A DNA stretch of 64,000 nt from Fontisphaera persica (GCF_024832785.1 NZ_CP116615.1:1984001-2048000), one strand, 5' to 3'; counted from the first letter of the stretch, positions 1 to 9,491 are shown. Made by a program: numbers and translations. The notes: generated by a model from the sequence alone, not told the origin.

Positions 1-991
1 GATAAGGTTCAGGCAGGGTGTAAAAACCGGTGTGGTCCCCAAAAGGCCCCTCCAGGCGCAGCGGTTCGCGCGGATCCACATACCCCTCGATGACCCAATC
101 AGCGTCCGCCGGCACATACAGGTCATTGGTCTCGCATTTGACCAGTTCCACCGACTTCTTGCGCAAATAACCCGCCAGCAGCAGTTCATCCAGACCATCC
201 GGCAGCGGCGCCGTGGCCGCAAAGGTATAAACCGGGTCACCGCCCAGAAAAATGCTCACCGGCATGCGCGTGCCCGTCTCGTAATACCGGCGCCCGTGCC
301 GCGCCCCCACCTTCTGCAACTGCCAGTGCATGCCAGTGGTGCGCTCGTCGTAAATCTGAATACGATACATGCCCACATTGCGCTCGCCGGTGTCCGGGTC
401 CTGCGTCACCACACAGGGCAGCGTGATGAACCTCCCCCCATCGTGCGGCCAGCATTTTAGAATGGGAAGATTCAGCAAGGTGGGGGGGTGAGACGAGGTG
501 GGCGGCAAGGTTACCGGCCCCGGGGGCAAAGAAGACCGTGGCGCCGCTGCCTCTGCGGGCGCGGGCGGAGCGGCCGGTTCAAAAAGGTGTTTGACTTCCT
601 TGCACGGCCCGCCCGCCACCTTGACGGGGCGTGCATGCCGCAAATCCAGGGCGGTGGTCAGCAGCTTGAGTGCCTCGCGAAAATTCATGGGTGGTTTGGC
701 CTTCACCAGACTGGCCAGCTCGGCCGCCACGGCATCCACCGATTCCGCCCCCAAACTCAAGGCCATGCGTTTCCATGAGCCCAGCGTGTTGATGGCCACT
801 GGAAAGGGTGAGAGCTGGCCATTGACGGTGGGTTGCTCAATCAGCAGGGCCTTGCCGCCGCCAGGCGCCTTCATCTGCTGATCGGCCAGGGCGGTGATTT
901 CCAGTTCCGTGGCCACCGGCACCGGGATGCGTATCAGCTCCCCGGCGCGCTCTAGTTGCCGGAGAAAGTCGCGGAATGACTCGTACGCCAT
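1..991 (-). CDS. ubiD: UbiD-family prenylated-FMN decarboxylase, 5' part (runs off left edge)
   Basis: Reading the minus strand from an ATG at 991 gives an open frame of about 330 residues that leaves the window at base 1, so the C-terminal part is missing. It starts MAYESFRDFLRQLERAGE and carries family signatures RNVGMYRIQIYD, TTGMHWQLQKVGARH, VSIFLGGDP and LEGPFGDHTGFYTLPE. UbiD enzymes use prenylated FMN to decarboxylate aromatic or unsaturated acids, most often in ubiquinone or menaquinone synthesis; the substrate cannot be told from sequence. About 35 residues rich in Pro and Ala interrupt the usual stretch before LPILKCWPHDGG, which looks like a lineage-specific linker. A GGGAG sits at 994-998, only two bases before the ATG. 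The gene is divergent from the polysaccharide operon at 1117. Confidence 0.9.
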   Translation of the reverse strand, partial: MAYESFRDFLRQLERAGELIRIPVPVATELEITALADQQMKAPGGGKALLIEQPTVNGQLSPFPVAINTLGSWKRMALSLGAESVDAVAAELASLVKAKPPMNFREALKLLTTALDLRHARPVKVAGGPCKEVKHLFEPAAPPAPAEAAAPRSSLPPGPVTLPPTSSHPPTLLNLPILKCWPHDGGRFITLPCVVTQDPDTGERNVGMYRIQIYDERTTGMHWQLQKVGARHGRRYYETGTRMPVSIFLGGDPVYTFAATAPLPDGLDELLLAGYLRKKSVELVKCETNDLYVPADADWVIEGYVDPREPLRLEGPFGDHTGFYTLPEPY

Positions 992-1116
992 AGCTCCCGC
1001 AAAATAGCAGTACCAGGGAAATCCTCATAGCAAATTGTCCGGGCCAAAATAACTCGACAAAGCAGGACAAGGTGGCCATACTTTAGCGCTTTGAAGTATT
1101 GTAACGACAAGTTCTT

Positions 1117-3309
1117 ATGTTACCTGGGCTAAAGCGGCGCGGCATTAATTTCGCCGACATTGTGCTGTACGTGGCCATCGCTTTGAAGCACTGGCGGCTG
1201 ATGGTGCTGCTGGTGTTTTTCGCGCTGTCACTGGGCCTGACGTTCTTTGTTTACGTCAAACCGGTGTACATGGCCAAATCTCTGATTCGCTATCACGCCT
1301 TGGAGCGCCCGGTGGATGCGGAAAAAGTCTTTCGCGATAGCAGCGAGCGCGAGTTAATCAACCGGCTCACCGCCGACCACATCATCCGGCGCACCGCCCG
1401 CCGGCTGGGGTTGCCAGACAATCCCAAAATCTTGTACGCCGAATACCTGCGGGCAGTGCAGGTGCGCTTCAACTCCGAGCGCAACCTGGAAGTCACCGTG
1501 CTGGCCTACCAGGGGGACGTGGTGCGCAAGTGGACCGAAACCATGCTGGAGGAATTCCTCAAAGACCGCGAGGAAAAGCGGGTGGAAATGCGGGAAAAAA
1601 TCATCTCCTCCTACACCGAGGAACTCAAGGAAGTGTCCCGCCGCATGGAAGAAGCCCTGATGTCCACTCATGAAGTGGAGAGCGGCCGCAAAACCGAGCT
1701 GCAAACCAAGCTCGCCCTGTTGCAAGAGGTGCCCAAGCAACTGGTGGAAGTCTCCGAACGGCTGGAAGTTCTTGAGCGGGTCCGCAAAACCCTCAATGAC
1801 GAAAGCATGGATGTGGTGTCGCGCCTTTCGCTGCTTTCCTCCATCCTTAAGAATTCCACCATTCGTCCCGGGGACCTCGTGCCGGGCGGCGAGGGCGCCA
1901 ACAAGTCGCCCGTCGTGGTGGTGCCCGCTTCAGTAACCTCCCCCTCCCAAATGCGCTGGGAGGATTTGCAACGCGAGCACGAAAAACTGCAGCTTGCCAT
2001 CAACGAGCTGGGCAAAAAATATCTCCCCGGCCATCCCAAGATGGCGGAAGTGCTCAAGAAAATGGAGGAAGTCAACCGCGGCCTGGAAGCCGAGCTGCGG
2101 GCGGCCCAACAGACCTACCACCTCGAGTACCTGAGCCTGACCCAGAAGAAAGCTGAGTTGCAGGCACGCCTGCCCGACTATGAAAAGGCCCTGCTCGAAC
2201 AAAAAATGTTCATGCAGGAACTGGAACGCAAGGGCGCGGGCAATCTCAGCTTCGCTGCCATGTACAAGGAAATGGCCACCCGCCTGAGCATGATTGACTT
2301 CGGCGCCGACAAGGAACGCTCGCACCTACAGTTCATGGGGCACATCGAGCTGCGGGATGAAATCCCTGTCTCGCCCAACCGTCTGAAACTGGTGGTGTAC
2401 TCGCTCGGGCTGGGCATCTTTCTGGCCCTTGGCATCCCCTTCCTGATTGAATTTCTGGACCACACCGTCAGCAATGTGGAGGAAATGGAGCAAAACCACC
2501 GCCTGCGCGGCCTTGGCATTGTGCCCCGGTTGGAACCCAGCCAGTTGCCGGGCAGCCCTGTCGCCGGCGGGCACATGGACCGGCAAATCGTGGAAAATTT
2601 CCGCGTGATTCGCACCAACCTGCTTTCCATGGGCGCCGTCACGCGTGACCCGCAGGTTGTCGTGATTGCCAGTGCCATGCCGGAGGAGGGCAAAACGGTG
2701 GTCAGCTACAACCTGGCGCGTTCCTTCGCGCAAATGGGCGAAAAAACGCTGCTCATTGATGCAGACCTGCGCCGCGGACGCCTGCACCGATTGTTCGGCC
2801 AACGCAGTGCCCCGGGCTTGAGCAACATCCTGATGCAACATGCCGATTGGCGGGATGTCGTTCGGCCCACTGACCATGAGCACCTCACGCTCCTCGCCTG
2901 CGGCAAACACCTTGAAGGCGCCACGGAGCTGGTCGGCTCGCCGACTTTTGAAAAATTGCTCACTGAATTGCGCCAGGAATACCGTCGCATCATCATTGAC
3001 ACACCCCCCGTGCTCGGCCTGTCCGAAACCGCCATGCTGCAACGTTTGGTGGACGGCGTGGTGCTGGTGGTCTGGTGCGGGCGCACCCCAGCACGCTATG
3101 TAAAATCGGCGGTGGAAATTCTGCAGGCCAACCATGCCAACTTCTATGGCTTCGTGCTCAACCGGCTGGACCTCTCCGTGACCTCCAATTATTATAATTA
3201 TTACAACTACTACTATTACTCCTACCACTATTATAAGAGTTACAAGACTGTGGAAGCCCAGCCCGCGGCCGAATCCAACACCACGCCCGCAGAAAAAAGC
3301 ACCTCTTAA
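1117..3309 (+). CDS. Wzc-like polysaccharide co-polymerase with BY-type tyrosine kinase domain
   Basis: This 730-residue inner-membrane protein combines a Wzz-type chain-length regulator with a bacterial tyrosine kinase, as in Wzc of group 1 capsule and exopolysaccharide systems. A first membrane segment lies at about residues 27-50, a long coiled-coil-rich periplasmic region follows, and a second hydrophobic segment (VVYSLGLGIFLALGIPFLIEF) lies at about 427-447. The cytoplasmic kinase has Walker A (ASAMPEEGKTVVSYN, about 518-532), Walker A' (LLIDADLRRG, about 546-555) and Walker B (RRIIIDTPPVLG, about 623-634). The tail at about 690-712 is an extreme tyrosine cluster, the expected autophosphorylation site. 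It is the first gene of an operon with two glycosyltransferases. Autophosphorylation normally controls polymer length and export; that role is inferred from the family. Confidence 0.92.
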   Translation: MLPGLKRRGINFADIVLYVAIALKHWRLMVLLVFFALSLGLTFFVYVKPVYMAKSLIRYHALERPVDAEKVFRDSSERELINRLTADHIIRRTARRLGLPDNPKILYAEYLRAVQVRFNSERNLEVTVLAYQGDVVRKWTETMLEEFLKDREEKRVEMREKIISSYTEELKEVSRRMEEALMSTHEVESGRKTELQTKLALLQEVPKQLVEVSERLEVLERVRKTLNDESMDVVSRLSLLSSILKNSTIRPGDLVPGGEGANKSPVVVVPASVTSPSQMRWEDLQREHEKLQLAINELGKKYLPGHPKMAEVLKKMEEVNRGLEAELRAAQQTYHLEYLSLTQKKAELQARLPDYEKALLEQKMFMQELERKGAGNLSFAAMYKEMATRLSMIDFGADKERSHLQFMGHIELRDEIPVSPNRLKLVVYSLGLGIFLALGIPFLIEFLDHTVSNVEEMEQNHRLRGLGIVPRLEPSQLPGSPVAGGHMDRQIVENFRVIRTNLLSMGAVTRDPQVVVIASAMPEEGKTVVSYNLARSFAQMGEKTLLIDADLRRGRLHRLFGQRSAPGLSNILMQHADWRDVVRPTDHEHLTLLACGKHLEGATELVGSPTFEKLLTELRQEYRRIIIDTPPVLGLSETAMLQRLVDGVVLVVWCGRTPARYVKSAVEILQANHANFYGFVLNRLDLSVTSNYYNYYNYYYYSYHYYKSYKTVEAQPAAESNTTPAEKSTS

Positions 3310-3329
3310 CCCTGCAGTCACGGCGGCCC

Positions 3330-4331
3330 ATGCAGCCATCGGAGGAACATGCCGGGCAATGCCGTCAGCCTTCCCCCGCCGCTGCCGAAGCGTGGGGGGT
3401 AAGTGTCATCATCCCCGCCTATAATTACGCTCAATATCTCCGCTGCGCCTTGGATTCAGCCCTGGCGCAAACCCATCGGCCCGTTGAAATCTTGGTGGTG
3501 GATGACGGCTCCACCGACAACACTCGCGAACTGGTAGCAGGTTATGGCAGCAAGGTGCGTTACCTCTACCAAGATAACGCCGGACTTTCGGCCGCCCGGA
3601 ATACCGGATTACGCGAGAGCCGGCACCCTTTTATTGCGCTCCTGGATGCCGATGACCAGTGGCATCCCGAACGACTAGCCTCAGCCATTGCGGTATTCCG
3701 GCAGCTTGGGTCTGCCTGGGGGGTGGTGGCCTGCCGCTCGGTCAGGATGAACAGCAATGGCGTGCCCTTGCCGTTCAATCCTGGCGAACAAGAGTTGGAG
3801 GGCGAAATCACCGCTGCAGACATTTTATGGCGCACCCGCTTCTCTCCTTCCGCTGTGGTGGCGCGAAAAGCGGTATTCGAGTCATGCGGGGGCTTCGACA
3901 CCACCCTGCGCAGCTCGGAAGACCGCGACATGTGGCTGCGGGCAGCCGTCCGCTGGCGTATTTGGCTGCAGCCAGAACGCCTGGCGTTCATCCGCAAACA
4001 TGACGCCAACATGAGCAGCAACGCCAGCCGCATGCGGGATAATATGCGCCGTGTCATCAGCAAGGCCTGGCAGGCCCGCGCGGTGCCCCGCCATCGCCTG
4101 GATTATTGGCTGCAAGCCCTTGCCATTTGGCGTTATCAAACCGCTCTGATTTGCGCGGGCATTGGACAACCCGCCGCCGCACTGAGAGATTTGTTGCTCT
4201 CACTGGCCTGGTGGCCCTTGCCCCTCCCGGGGCGCCGGATTGGCTCGGCAGTGCCGTGGGTCCGGCTCCGCTCCCTGGGGCGGTTGCTCCGGCCAGCAGG
4301 CATCACGCCCCAGACCCCTGCCGCACCATGA
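3330..4331 (+). CDS. GT2-family glycosyltransferase
   Basis: A 333-residue GT-A fold glycosyltransferase of family 2. The nucleotide-binding start is VSVIIPAYNYAQYLRCALDS (about residues 24-43), followed by LVVDDGSTDNT and the metal-binding ALLDADDQWHPERL region. The donor and acceptor sugars cannot be told from sequence. It starts 20 bases after the co-polymerase stop and its own stop codon overlaps the start of the next gene (ATGA at 4328-4331), so the two transferases are probably translationally coupled. The first 20 or so residues are Gln/Pro/Ala-rich and precede the catalytic domain; a start closer to the VSVIIP strand cannot be excluded. It probably adds one sugar of the exopolysaccharide repeat unit at the cytoplasmic face of the membrane. 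Confidence 0.88.
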   Translation: MQPSEEHAGQCRQPSPAAAEAWGVSVIIPAYNYAQYLRCALDSALAQTHRPVEILVVDDGSTDNTRELVAGYGSKVRYLYQDNAGLSAARNTGLRESRHPFIALLDADDQWHPERLASAIAVFRQLGSAWGVVACRSVRMNSNGVPLPFNPGEQELEGEITAADILWRTRFSPSAVVARKAVFESCGGFDTTLRSSEDRDMWLRAAVRWRIWLQPERLAFIRKHDANMSSNASRMRDNMRRVISKAWQARAVPRHRLDYWLQALAIWRYQTALICAGIGQPAAALRDLLLSLAWWPLPLPGRRIGSAVPWVRLRSLGRLLRPAGITPQTPAAP

Positions 4332-5464
4332 GCCAGCCCAGTCTCATCCTGCATGTGGTCTTTTCGCTCGAACCGGGAGGGATGGAAAATGGCCTGGTGA
4401 ATGTCGCCCGGCGGCTGGACCCTCAAGAATTTGCAGTGCATGTCGGTTGTCTCGAAAGGGCAGGAGAGTTTTTACGCCGCTTGCCGCCGTCCATCGGGGT
4501 GACGGTCCTGGGCAAGAGGGGGGGCATGTCGCCCGTCGCGATGATGAAATTACGCGGCCTGTTGCATCAATTGCAACCGGCGGTCATTCATACCCACAAT
4601 TTGGGGCCGCTATTTTATACAGCCATGGCCAATGGCCTGGGGCCCAAGGCGCCTCTTTTACATGGCGAGCATGGGATGCTCACCCCCCGCGAGCAACGGG
4701 GCTGGCGGTATTGGTTGCGACGGGTTCTATACCCCTGCTGCACCGCCGTGCACACCGTCTCGGAAACCTTGTTGCAGTATTATCAGGCGCAAGGATTCCG
4801 TCACCCGCGCATGATCTCCATTTTGAATGGCGTGGATGCGGAGCGCTTTCAGCCGGGCGATCGAGCCGCGGCGCGCCAGGCTATTGGCCTGCCTGTCCAA
4901 GCCGTCGTTCTGGGGATGATGGGCAGCTTTCAGCGCCGCAAACGTCATAAGGAAGTGCTCTCCGCCTTCCAAATGATTGCCGGGGACTTTCCCCATCTCC
5001 ATTTGCTGCTGGTAGGTGCGCGTGGCCCTGAAAGTGAAATCATTTCCCAGGCGGCGCGCTCCGGGCCGCACGGTCAAAGGGTGCACCTCCATCCCTATCA
5101 GGAAGACCCGCGCCCCTTCTATCAAGCCATGGACCTGCTCATTGTCGCTTCAGAAAACGAAGGGCTTTCCAACGCGGCCCTGGAAGCCATGGCCAGCGGC
5201 GTGCCCGTCCTGGCGGGCGAGGCCTGCGGCAATGCCGAAATTATCACCCCCGGAAAAAATGGATGGCTGGCACGTCTGGACTCGGCCGAGTCCATCGCAC
5301 AAACCTTGCGACAGTGTCTTGCCCTCCCTGAAGCCTTGACCAATTTCGGACGCCAGGCGCGCGAAACCGTCATGCAACGTTTTCGCGTGGAAGACATGGC
5401 GGCTCGGTACGCGCAGCTTTACCGTGAACTGGCGCGGCAGGGCATGCCTCACCAGGAACGATAA
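4328..5464 (+). CDS. GT4-family glycosyltransferase
   Basis: A 378-residue GT-B glycosyltransferase. The start at 4328 (MSQPSLILHVVFSLEPGGME) is preferred over an in-frame upstream ATG at 4106, because it begins exactly at the family's first beta strand, has the typical EPGGMENGLVNVARRL loop and overlaps the upstream stop by four bases. The C-terminal nucleotide-sugar domain contains ASENEGLSNAALEAMASGVP with the EX7E motif of retaining GT4 enzymes, then GNAEIITPGKNGWL. It acts with the GT2 enzyme and the Wzc-like protein in building an extracellular or capsular polysaccharide. The exact sugar is unknown. No terminator is evident in the 128 bases that follow. Confidence 0.9.
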   Translation: MSQPSLILHVVFSLEPGGMENGLVNVARRLDPQEFAVHVGCLERAGEFLRRLPPSIGVTVLGKRGGMSPVAMMKLRGLLHQLQPAVIHTHNLGPLFYTAMANGLGPKAPLLHGEHGMLTPREQRGWRYWLRRVLYPCCTAVHTVSETLLQYYQAQGFRHPRMISILNGVDAERFQPGDRAAARQAIGLPVQAVVLGMMGSFQRRKRHKEVLSAFQMIAGDFPHLHLLLVGARGPESEIISQAARSGPHGQRVHLHPYQEDPRPFYQAMDLLIVASENEGLSNAALEAMASGVPVLAGEACGNAEIITPGKNGWLARLDSAESIAQTLRQCLALPEALTNFGRQARETVMQRFRVEDMAARYAQLYRELARQGMPHQER

Positions 5465-5592
5465 GGCAACGGCACGGCGCCCGTTTGCATGTTGCGGGTC
5501 ATCTTGCGCTTGCATGGCGAAAGCCGGTTTGCTTAACTGGCGGAGCAAGAAGCCGATACACGAACAAAGCAACAGCCATTTTAATATTGAAC

Positions 5593-6858
5593 ATGAACAC
5601 CGTAACCTCCCTCAAAGTCGTCAAGAAAAACGTCAAAACACTCGTCGAATCCGCCCTGCAGGAAACCGGCGGACTGCTGCGCCTGGCGCCGTGCTGGGTG
5701 CCGCGCTCCTTTTTGCAACCAGGCAAGCGGTTGAAACTGCACCCCGATGACCTGTATGCCTATGGGCTGAACCGCGGCGGCATTGACGAACGCTGGTTTG
5801 CCTCCACCACGCCCGCCGCCAATGAGAATCGCACCCCGGACGAGGGGCTGAGCTATGTGGTGACGGGCAAATATCGCTTCACCCTGAAGCAGGCCGTCGA
5901 GGAATGCGGAGCCACTCTTATCGGCGAGCGGATTTGGAAGAAATACAAACGCTGGCCGGTGTATTCCAAATTTTTTGACAACATGGGCCCCATCCCCCAC
6001 CACATGCACCAGAATGCCAAGCAGGCCGCGTTGGTGGGGCAGGAAGGCAAGCCGGAATCCTATTACTTCCCGCCACAACACAACAATGTTGGGAATAACT
6101 TCCCTTACACCTTTTTTGGCCTGGAACCCGGCACCACCAAGGAACAAGTACGCAAATGCCTGGAGAATTGGAACAAGGGCGACAACGGCATCCTGGACCT
6201 TTCCAAGGCCTACCGCCTGAAACCCGGCACTGGCTGGCTGGTCGGCCCGTGCATTCTGCACGCCCCCGGCTCGCTGTGCACCTATGAACCACAATGGGGC
6301 AGCGATGTCTTCGGCATGTACCAATCGCTCGTTGAAGGCCGCGAAGTGCCCTGGAGCCTGCTGGTCAAGGATGTGCCCAAGAAATACCACAAGGACTTGG
6401 ATTACCTGGTGGAACAACTCGACTGGGAAGCCAACGTGGACCCCAACTTCAAGGACAACCACTACCTCGAACCCGTGCCGGTGGCCGATACCCGCAGCGA
6501 AGGTTACGTGGACCGCTGGATTGTCTATGGCAAGGTGGACGGCGAGCAGCTTTTCACCGCCAAGGAATTGACCGTGGAGCCGGGCGTCAAGTGCACCATC
6601 AAGGACAATGGCGCCTACGGCCTGATTGTGGTGCAGGGCAAAGGCCGCATGAACAATCTGGCCCTGGATTGCCCCAAACTCATCCGCTTCCATGAACTTA
6701 CCGAAGACGAAGTGTTCTGCACTGAAGAAGCCGCCAAGGCCGGGGTGGTGTTTGAAAACACCTCCCCCGTGGAGCCGTTGGTAGTCTTGCGGTACTTTGG
6801 TCCGGAAGTAAATCCTGATGCCCCCGAATTGGGCGCCTATAAGAAAAACAAGTTCTAA
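5593..6858 (+). CDS. Cupin-fold protein related to class I mannose-6-phosphate isomerase
   Basis: A 421-residue protein with an HHMHQ motif (about residues 136-140) that looks like cupin metal ligands, and a C-terminal part with the alternating short strands of a second cupin barrel (ELTVEPGVKCTIKDNGAYG, LIVVQGKGRMNNL). This arrangement resembles class I phosphomannose isomerases and related sugar isomerases, but I cannot place it in a characterised family, so activity is a guess. The start at 5593 (MNTVTSLKVVKKNVKTL) is chosen over an in-frame upstream start because the longer N-terminus is Arg/Thr-rich and does not look like a domain. A strong terminator follows at 6885-6922. Its position after the glycosyltransferases would fit supply of a mannose-type precursor, as inference only. 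Confidence 0.72.
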   Translation: MNTVTSLKVVKKNVKTLVESALQETGGLLRLAPCWVPRSFLQPGKRLKLHPDDLYAYGLNRGGIDERWFASTTPAANENRTPDEGLSYVVTGKYRFTLKQAVEECGATLIGERIWKKYKRWPVYSKFFDNMGPIPHHMHQNAKQAALVGQEGKPESYYFPPQHNNVGNNFPYTFFGLEPGTTKEQVRKCLENWNKGDNGILDLSKAYRLKPGTGWLVGPCILHAPGSLCTYEPQWGSDVFGMYQSLVEGREVPWSLLVKDVPKKYHKDLDYLVEQLDWEANVDPNFKDNHYLEPVPVADTRSEGYVDRWIVYGKVDGEQLFTAKELTVEPGVKCTIKDNGAYGLIVVQGKGRMNNLALDCPKLIRFHELTEDEVFCTEEAAKAGVVFENTSPVEPLVVLRYFGPEVNPDAPELGAYKKNKF

Positions 6859-6884
6859 CCCGCTGAGTCCAGCAACCAAACGCC

Positions 6885-6922
6885 AACAGGGACGGCCCCG
6901 TTCGGACCGTCCCTGTTTTTTT
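6885..6922 (+). terminator. Rho-independent terminator after the cupin gene
   Basis: A perfect 10-bp stem, ACAGGGACGG (6886-6895) with CCGTCCCTGT (6907-6916), an 11-base GC-rich loop and a run of T at once after the stem. It ends transcription of the cupin gene and separates it from ilvD. Confidence 0.93.
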
Positions 6923-6972
6923 GGATAAAACATGGGCTATACCGTGCCATCCCCTTGGCTCGCCGAAGCTGG

Positions 6973-7063
6973 CCTAAGCCTGGGCGTGCCCTTAAATCCC
7001 GGCTTAAGGCGTGACAAGCCGCAGTTATGAGACTAACTTTGGCCATCTCCGGCGCATCGCCGG
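6973..7063 (+). promoter_or_regulatory. Structured leader upstream of ilvD (two stem-loops)
   Basis: Two inverted repeats lie between the cupin terminator and ilvD. The first is imperfect, CCTAAGCCTGGG (6973-6984) facing CCCGGCTTAAGG (about 6998-7010). The second is perfect, CCGGCG (7049-7054) and CGCCGG (7058-7063) around a CAT loop, 22 bases before the ilvD ATG. They could form a leader that controls branched-chain amino-acid synthesis, but there is no leader peptide rich in Ile, Leu or Val and no T-tract, so the role is unproven. Confidence 0.3.
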
Positions 7064-7085
7064 CCAAACCATAAACTAAACCATT

Positions 7086-9353
7086 ATGCGTTCTGACATT
7101 GTTAAAAAGGGCGCCGAGCGCGCACCGCATCGCAGCCTCCTGCGCGCCACGGGCGTGATTGAGTCGGAGGAAGATTTTAACAAGCCCTTCATTGCCATTG
7201 CCAATTCCTACACCGATTGCATTCCCGGCCATGCGCATTTGAACGAGGTGGGGATGCTGCTCAAGCGCCTGGTGCGCGCCGCGGGCGGGGTGCCGTTCCT
7301 GTTCAACACCATCGGCGTGGACGACGGTATCGCCATGGGTCACAGCGGCATGCTCTATTCCCTGCCCTCCCGCGAGCTGATCGCGGACTGCGTGGAAACC
7401 ATGATCAAGGCGCACTGTTTTGATGGCATGATTTGCGTGCCCAACTGCGACAAAATCGTGCCGGGCATGCTCATGGCCACCATGCGCCTCAACATCCCCA
7501 CCCTCTTTGTCAGCGGCGGCCCCATGGCGGCCGGTATTGCGGAAATGCAGGCCACCCACGCCGATGTGGCTGCACATTTGCAACCTGCCGCCAAAAAGGC
7601 CGACCTCATCTCCGTATTCAAAGGAGTGGGCGAATTGCAAGCCGGCAAAATCTCGGAAGAACAGTTGAAGAAACTGGAGCAACTGGCCTGCCCCACCTGT
7701 GGCTCCTGCTCCGGCATGTTCACCGCCAACTCCATGAACTGCCTCTGCGAGGCCCTGGGCATGGCCCTGCCCGGCAACGGCACCATTCTGGCGGTGAGCA
7801 AGGAACGCGAGGCCCTCTACGAGCGCGCCGCCCGGCAAATCATGTATCTGGTGGAAAAAGACATCAAACCGCGCGACATCGCCACGCTGGAGGCCTTCGA
7901 CAACGCCCTCATGCTCGATGTGGCCATGGGTGGCTCCACCAACACCATCTTGCACACGCTGGCCATCGCCCGCGAAGCCGGCATCCCTTACGACATCAAG
8001 CGCATTGACGATATCTCCCGGCGCATCCCCTGCCTCTGCAAGGTTAGTCCTTCCTCGGATTACCATATCCAGGACGTCCAGCGCGCCGGCGGCATCCATA
8101 CCATCCTGGGTGAACTCAAACGCATGGGGGCCCTCAACCTCAATTGCCTGACGGTGACCGGCAAAACCATCGGCCAGAACATTGATGAATGGGACGTCCG
8201 CTCCGAGCGCTGCACCCCTTGGGCCAAAGCGGCCCGCGTCAGCGGCGCTTCTGCCATTGTGGTGGACCCCAACGACAAACTAGGCCCAGCCGCCCGCACC
8301 GCTTCCGGCAACCTGGCGCCCAAGCCGATGCTCTTTCATGCCGCCGAGCCGCTGGCCATTACTCTGTGGCGCTGGGCCGCCGCATGGAACGCGGGGGACC
8401 TGGAGGCGCTGCTGGCGTTGTGCGCGGAAAAGACCACCCTCAAATTGCCCGACAAACATACGCGCAAAGGATTGGCCGACCTGCGGAGTTATTGGGAGCA
8501 GCAGTACCAGGAAGCCCGCGGCCTCGTGCGCGCCGAATTGGGCGACTATCGTGGCGAGCCGGTCGTCATTTTGTGGAAATACGAAAAAGGAAGCAACCGG
8601 ACAATGGCCGGTTTCCTGCGCGGGCGCAGCCTGAAGAACTGGGTGCTCACCCGCATCGAATGGGATGCCAACCCCAAACATCTGGCCAAAGTCACCAGCA
8701 GCGGATTAATGCCTTATGACCCGGCCTTCCGTTTCAATCCTCAGGATTGCATCCGCACCAAAGAGACCGCCTATTCACCGGAGGGGGGCCTGGCCATTCT
8801 TTACGGCCAACTCGCGCCGGAAGGCAGCGTGGTGAAAACCGCCGGCATCAGCGATGGCTTCAAGGCCCAATGTGGGCCGGCCTTTGTCTTCGAGGGGCCT
8901 TGCGTGATTTTTGAGAGCCAGGAGGAAGCCTGCGCGGGCATCCTGGGCGGCAAGGTCAAGCCCGGTGATGTCGTCATCATCCGCAACGAAGGTCCGCGCG
9001 GTGGCCCTGGCATGCAGGAAATGCTTTCCCCCACCAGTTATATTGTAGGCATGGGTCTGGGCGATAAAGTGGCCCTCATCACCGATGGGCGCTTCAGCGG
9101 GGGCACCGCCGGCGCCTGCATTGGGCATGTCTCCCCCGAAGCCGCAGAAGGCGGCCCCATCGGCTTGCTCAAACCGGGGGACCGCATCCGGATTGATTTC
9201 CCTAACCGCCGGATGGATATCCTGGTGCCCGAAGCTGAACTGGCCGAGCGCAAACGCCAATGGCAGCCCACGCAGCGCCCGCTTTCCGGCTGGCTGGCCC
9301 GTTACCGCAAAATGGTCACCAACGCCAGCCAGGGTGGGATATTGGTATCCTAA
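7086..9353 (+). CDS. ilvD: Dihydroxy-acid dehydratase with an inserted NTF2/SnoaL-like domain
   Basis: Catalyses dehydration of 2,3-dihydroxy-3-methylbutanoate and -pentanoate, the third common step of valine, leucine and isoleucine synthesis. Family features are clear: [14 protein letters not shown] (Cys about 46), [12 protein letters not shown] (Cys117 and Cys121), [18 protein letters not shown] (Cys202, 205, 208) for the Fe-S cluster and Mg site, and [20 protein letters not shown] near the C-terminus. The protein has 755 residues where the family usually has 550-620. The excess is one block at about residues 366-552, between [10 protein letters not shown] and [19 protein letters not shown], where about 15-20 residues are normal. 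The core of the block (about 417-530, [20 protein letters not shown] onward) resembles a SnoaL/NTF2-like fold. The frame is unbroken and both flanks are conserved, so the enzyme is probably functional. Confidence 0.95.
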   Translation: MRSDIVKKGAERAPHRSLLRATGVIESEEDFNKPFIAIANSYTDCIPGHAHLNEVGMLLKRLVRAAGGVPFLFNTIGVDDGIAMGHSGMLYSLPSRELIADCVETMIKAHCFDGMICVPNCDKIVPGMLMATMRLNIPTLFVSGGPMAAGIAEMQATHADVAAHLQPAAKKADLISVFKGVGELQAGKISEEQLKKLEQLACPTCGSCSGMFTANSMNCLCEALGMALPGNGTILAVSKEREALYERAARQIMYLVEKDIKPRDIATLEAFDNALMLDVAMGGSTNTILHTLAIAREAGIPYDIKRIDDISRRIPCLCKVSPSSDYHIQDVQRAGGIHTILGELKRMGALNLNCLTVTGKTIGQNIDEWDVRSERCTPWAKAARVSGASAIVVDPNDKLGPAARTASGNLAPKPMLFHAAEPLAITLWRWAAAWNAGDLEALLALCAEKTTLKLPDKHTRKGLADLRSYWEQQYQEARGLVRAELGDYRGEPVVILWKYEKGSNRTMAGFLRGRSLKNWVLTRIEWDANPKHLAKVTSSGLMPYDPAFRFNPQDCIRTKETAYSPEGGLAILYGQLAPEGSVVKTAGISDGFKAQCGPAFVFEGPCVIFESQEEACAGILGGKVKPGDVVIIRNEGPRGGPGMQEMLSPTSYIVGMGLGDKVALITDGRFSGGTAGACIGHVSPEAAEGGPIGLLKPGDRIRIDFPNRRMDILVPEAELAERKRQWQPTQRPLSGWLARYRKMVTNASQGGILVS

Positions 9354-9458
9354 GCCGGTTTTCAGCAGCACTGCACTGGGTGCCGCGCGTCACGACGTTC
9401 GCAGCCAGCGCGTCCTCTTGGAACGGACGCGCTTGAGGCATTTGCTCAACTTGAAATC

Positions 9459-9491
9459 GCCCCCTGCCTTGAACTCTCAAGCCTGAGGGGC
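9459..9491 (+). terminator. Possible stem-loop downstream of ilvD
   Basis: GCCCC at 9459-9463 and CTTGA pair with TCAAG and GGGGC (ending at 9491) around a short loop, with internal mismatches and no T-tract. It lies between the convergent ends of ilvD and the permease gene, where a bidirectional terminator would be expected. Weak evidence. Confidence 0.25.

Noticed and set aside
32-460. 142-codon plus-strand frame at the left edge
   Set aside because: It overlaps the UbiD frame on the other strand, which carries family motifs throughout.
4106-4327. Longer N-terminus for the GT4 enzyme
   Set aside because: It would overlap the GT2 gene by 225 bases. The ATGA overlap at 4328 is the natural start.
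5485-5592. Longer N-terminus for the cupin protein
   Set aside because: The extra 36 residues look non-coding, and the ATG at 5593 begins a normal helical N-terminus.
5581-6933. 450-codon minus-strand frame over the cupin gene, and similar ones over ilvD, EF-G and the Wzc-like gene
   Set aside because: Shadows of well-supported plus-strand genes.
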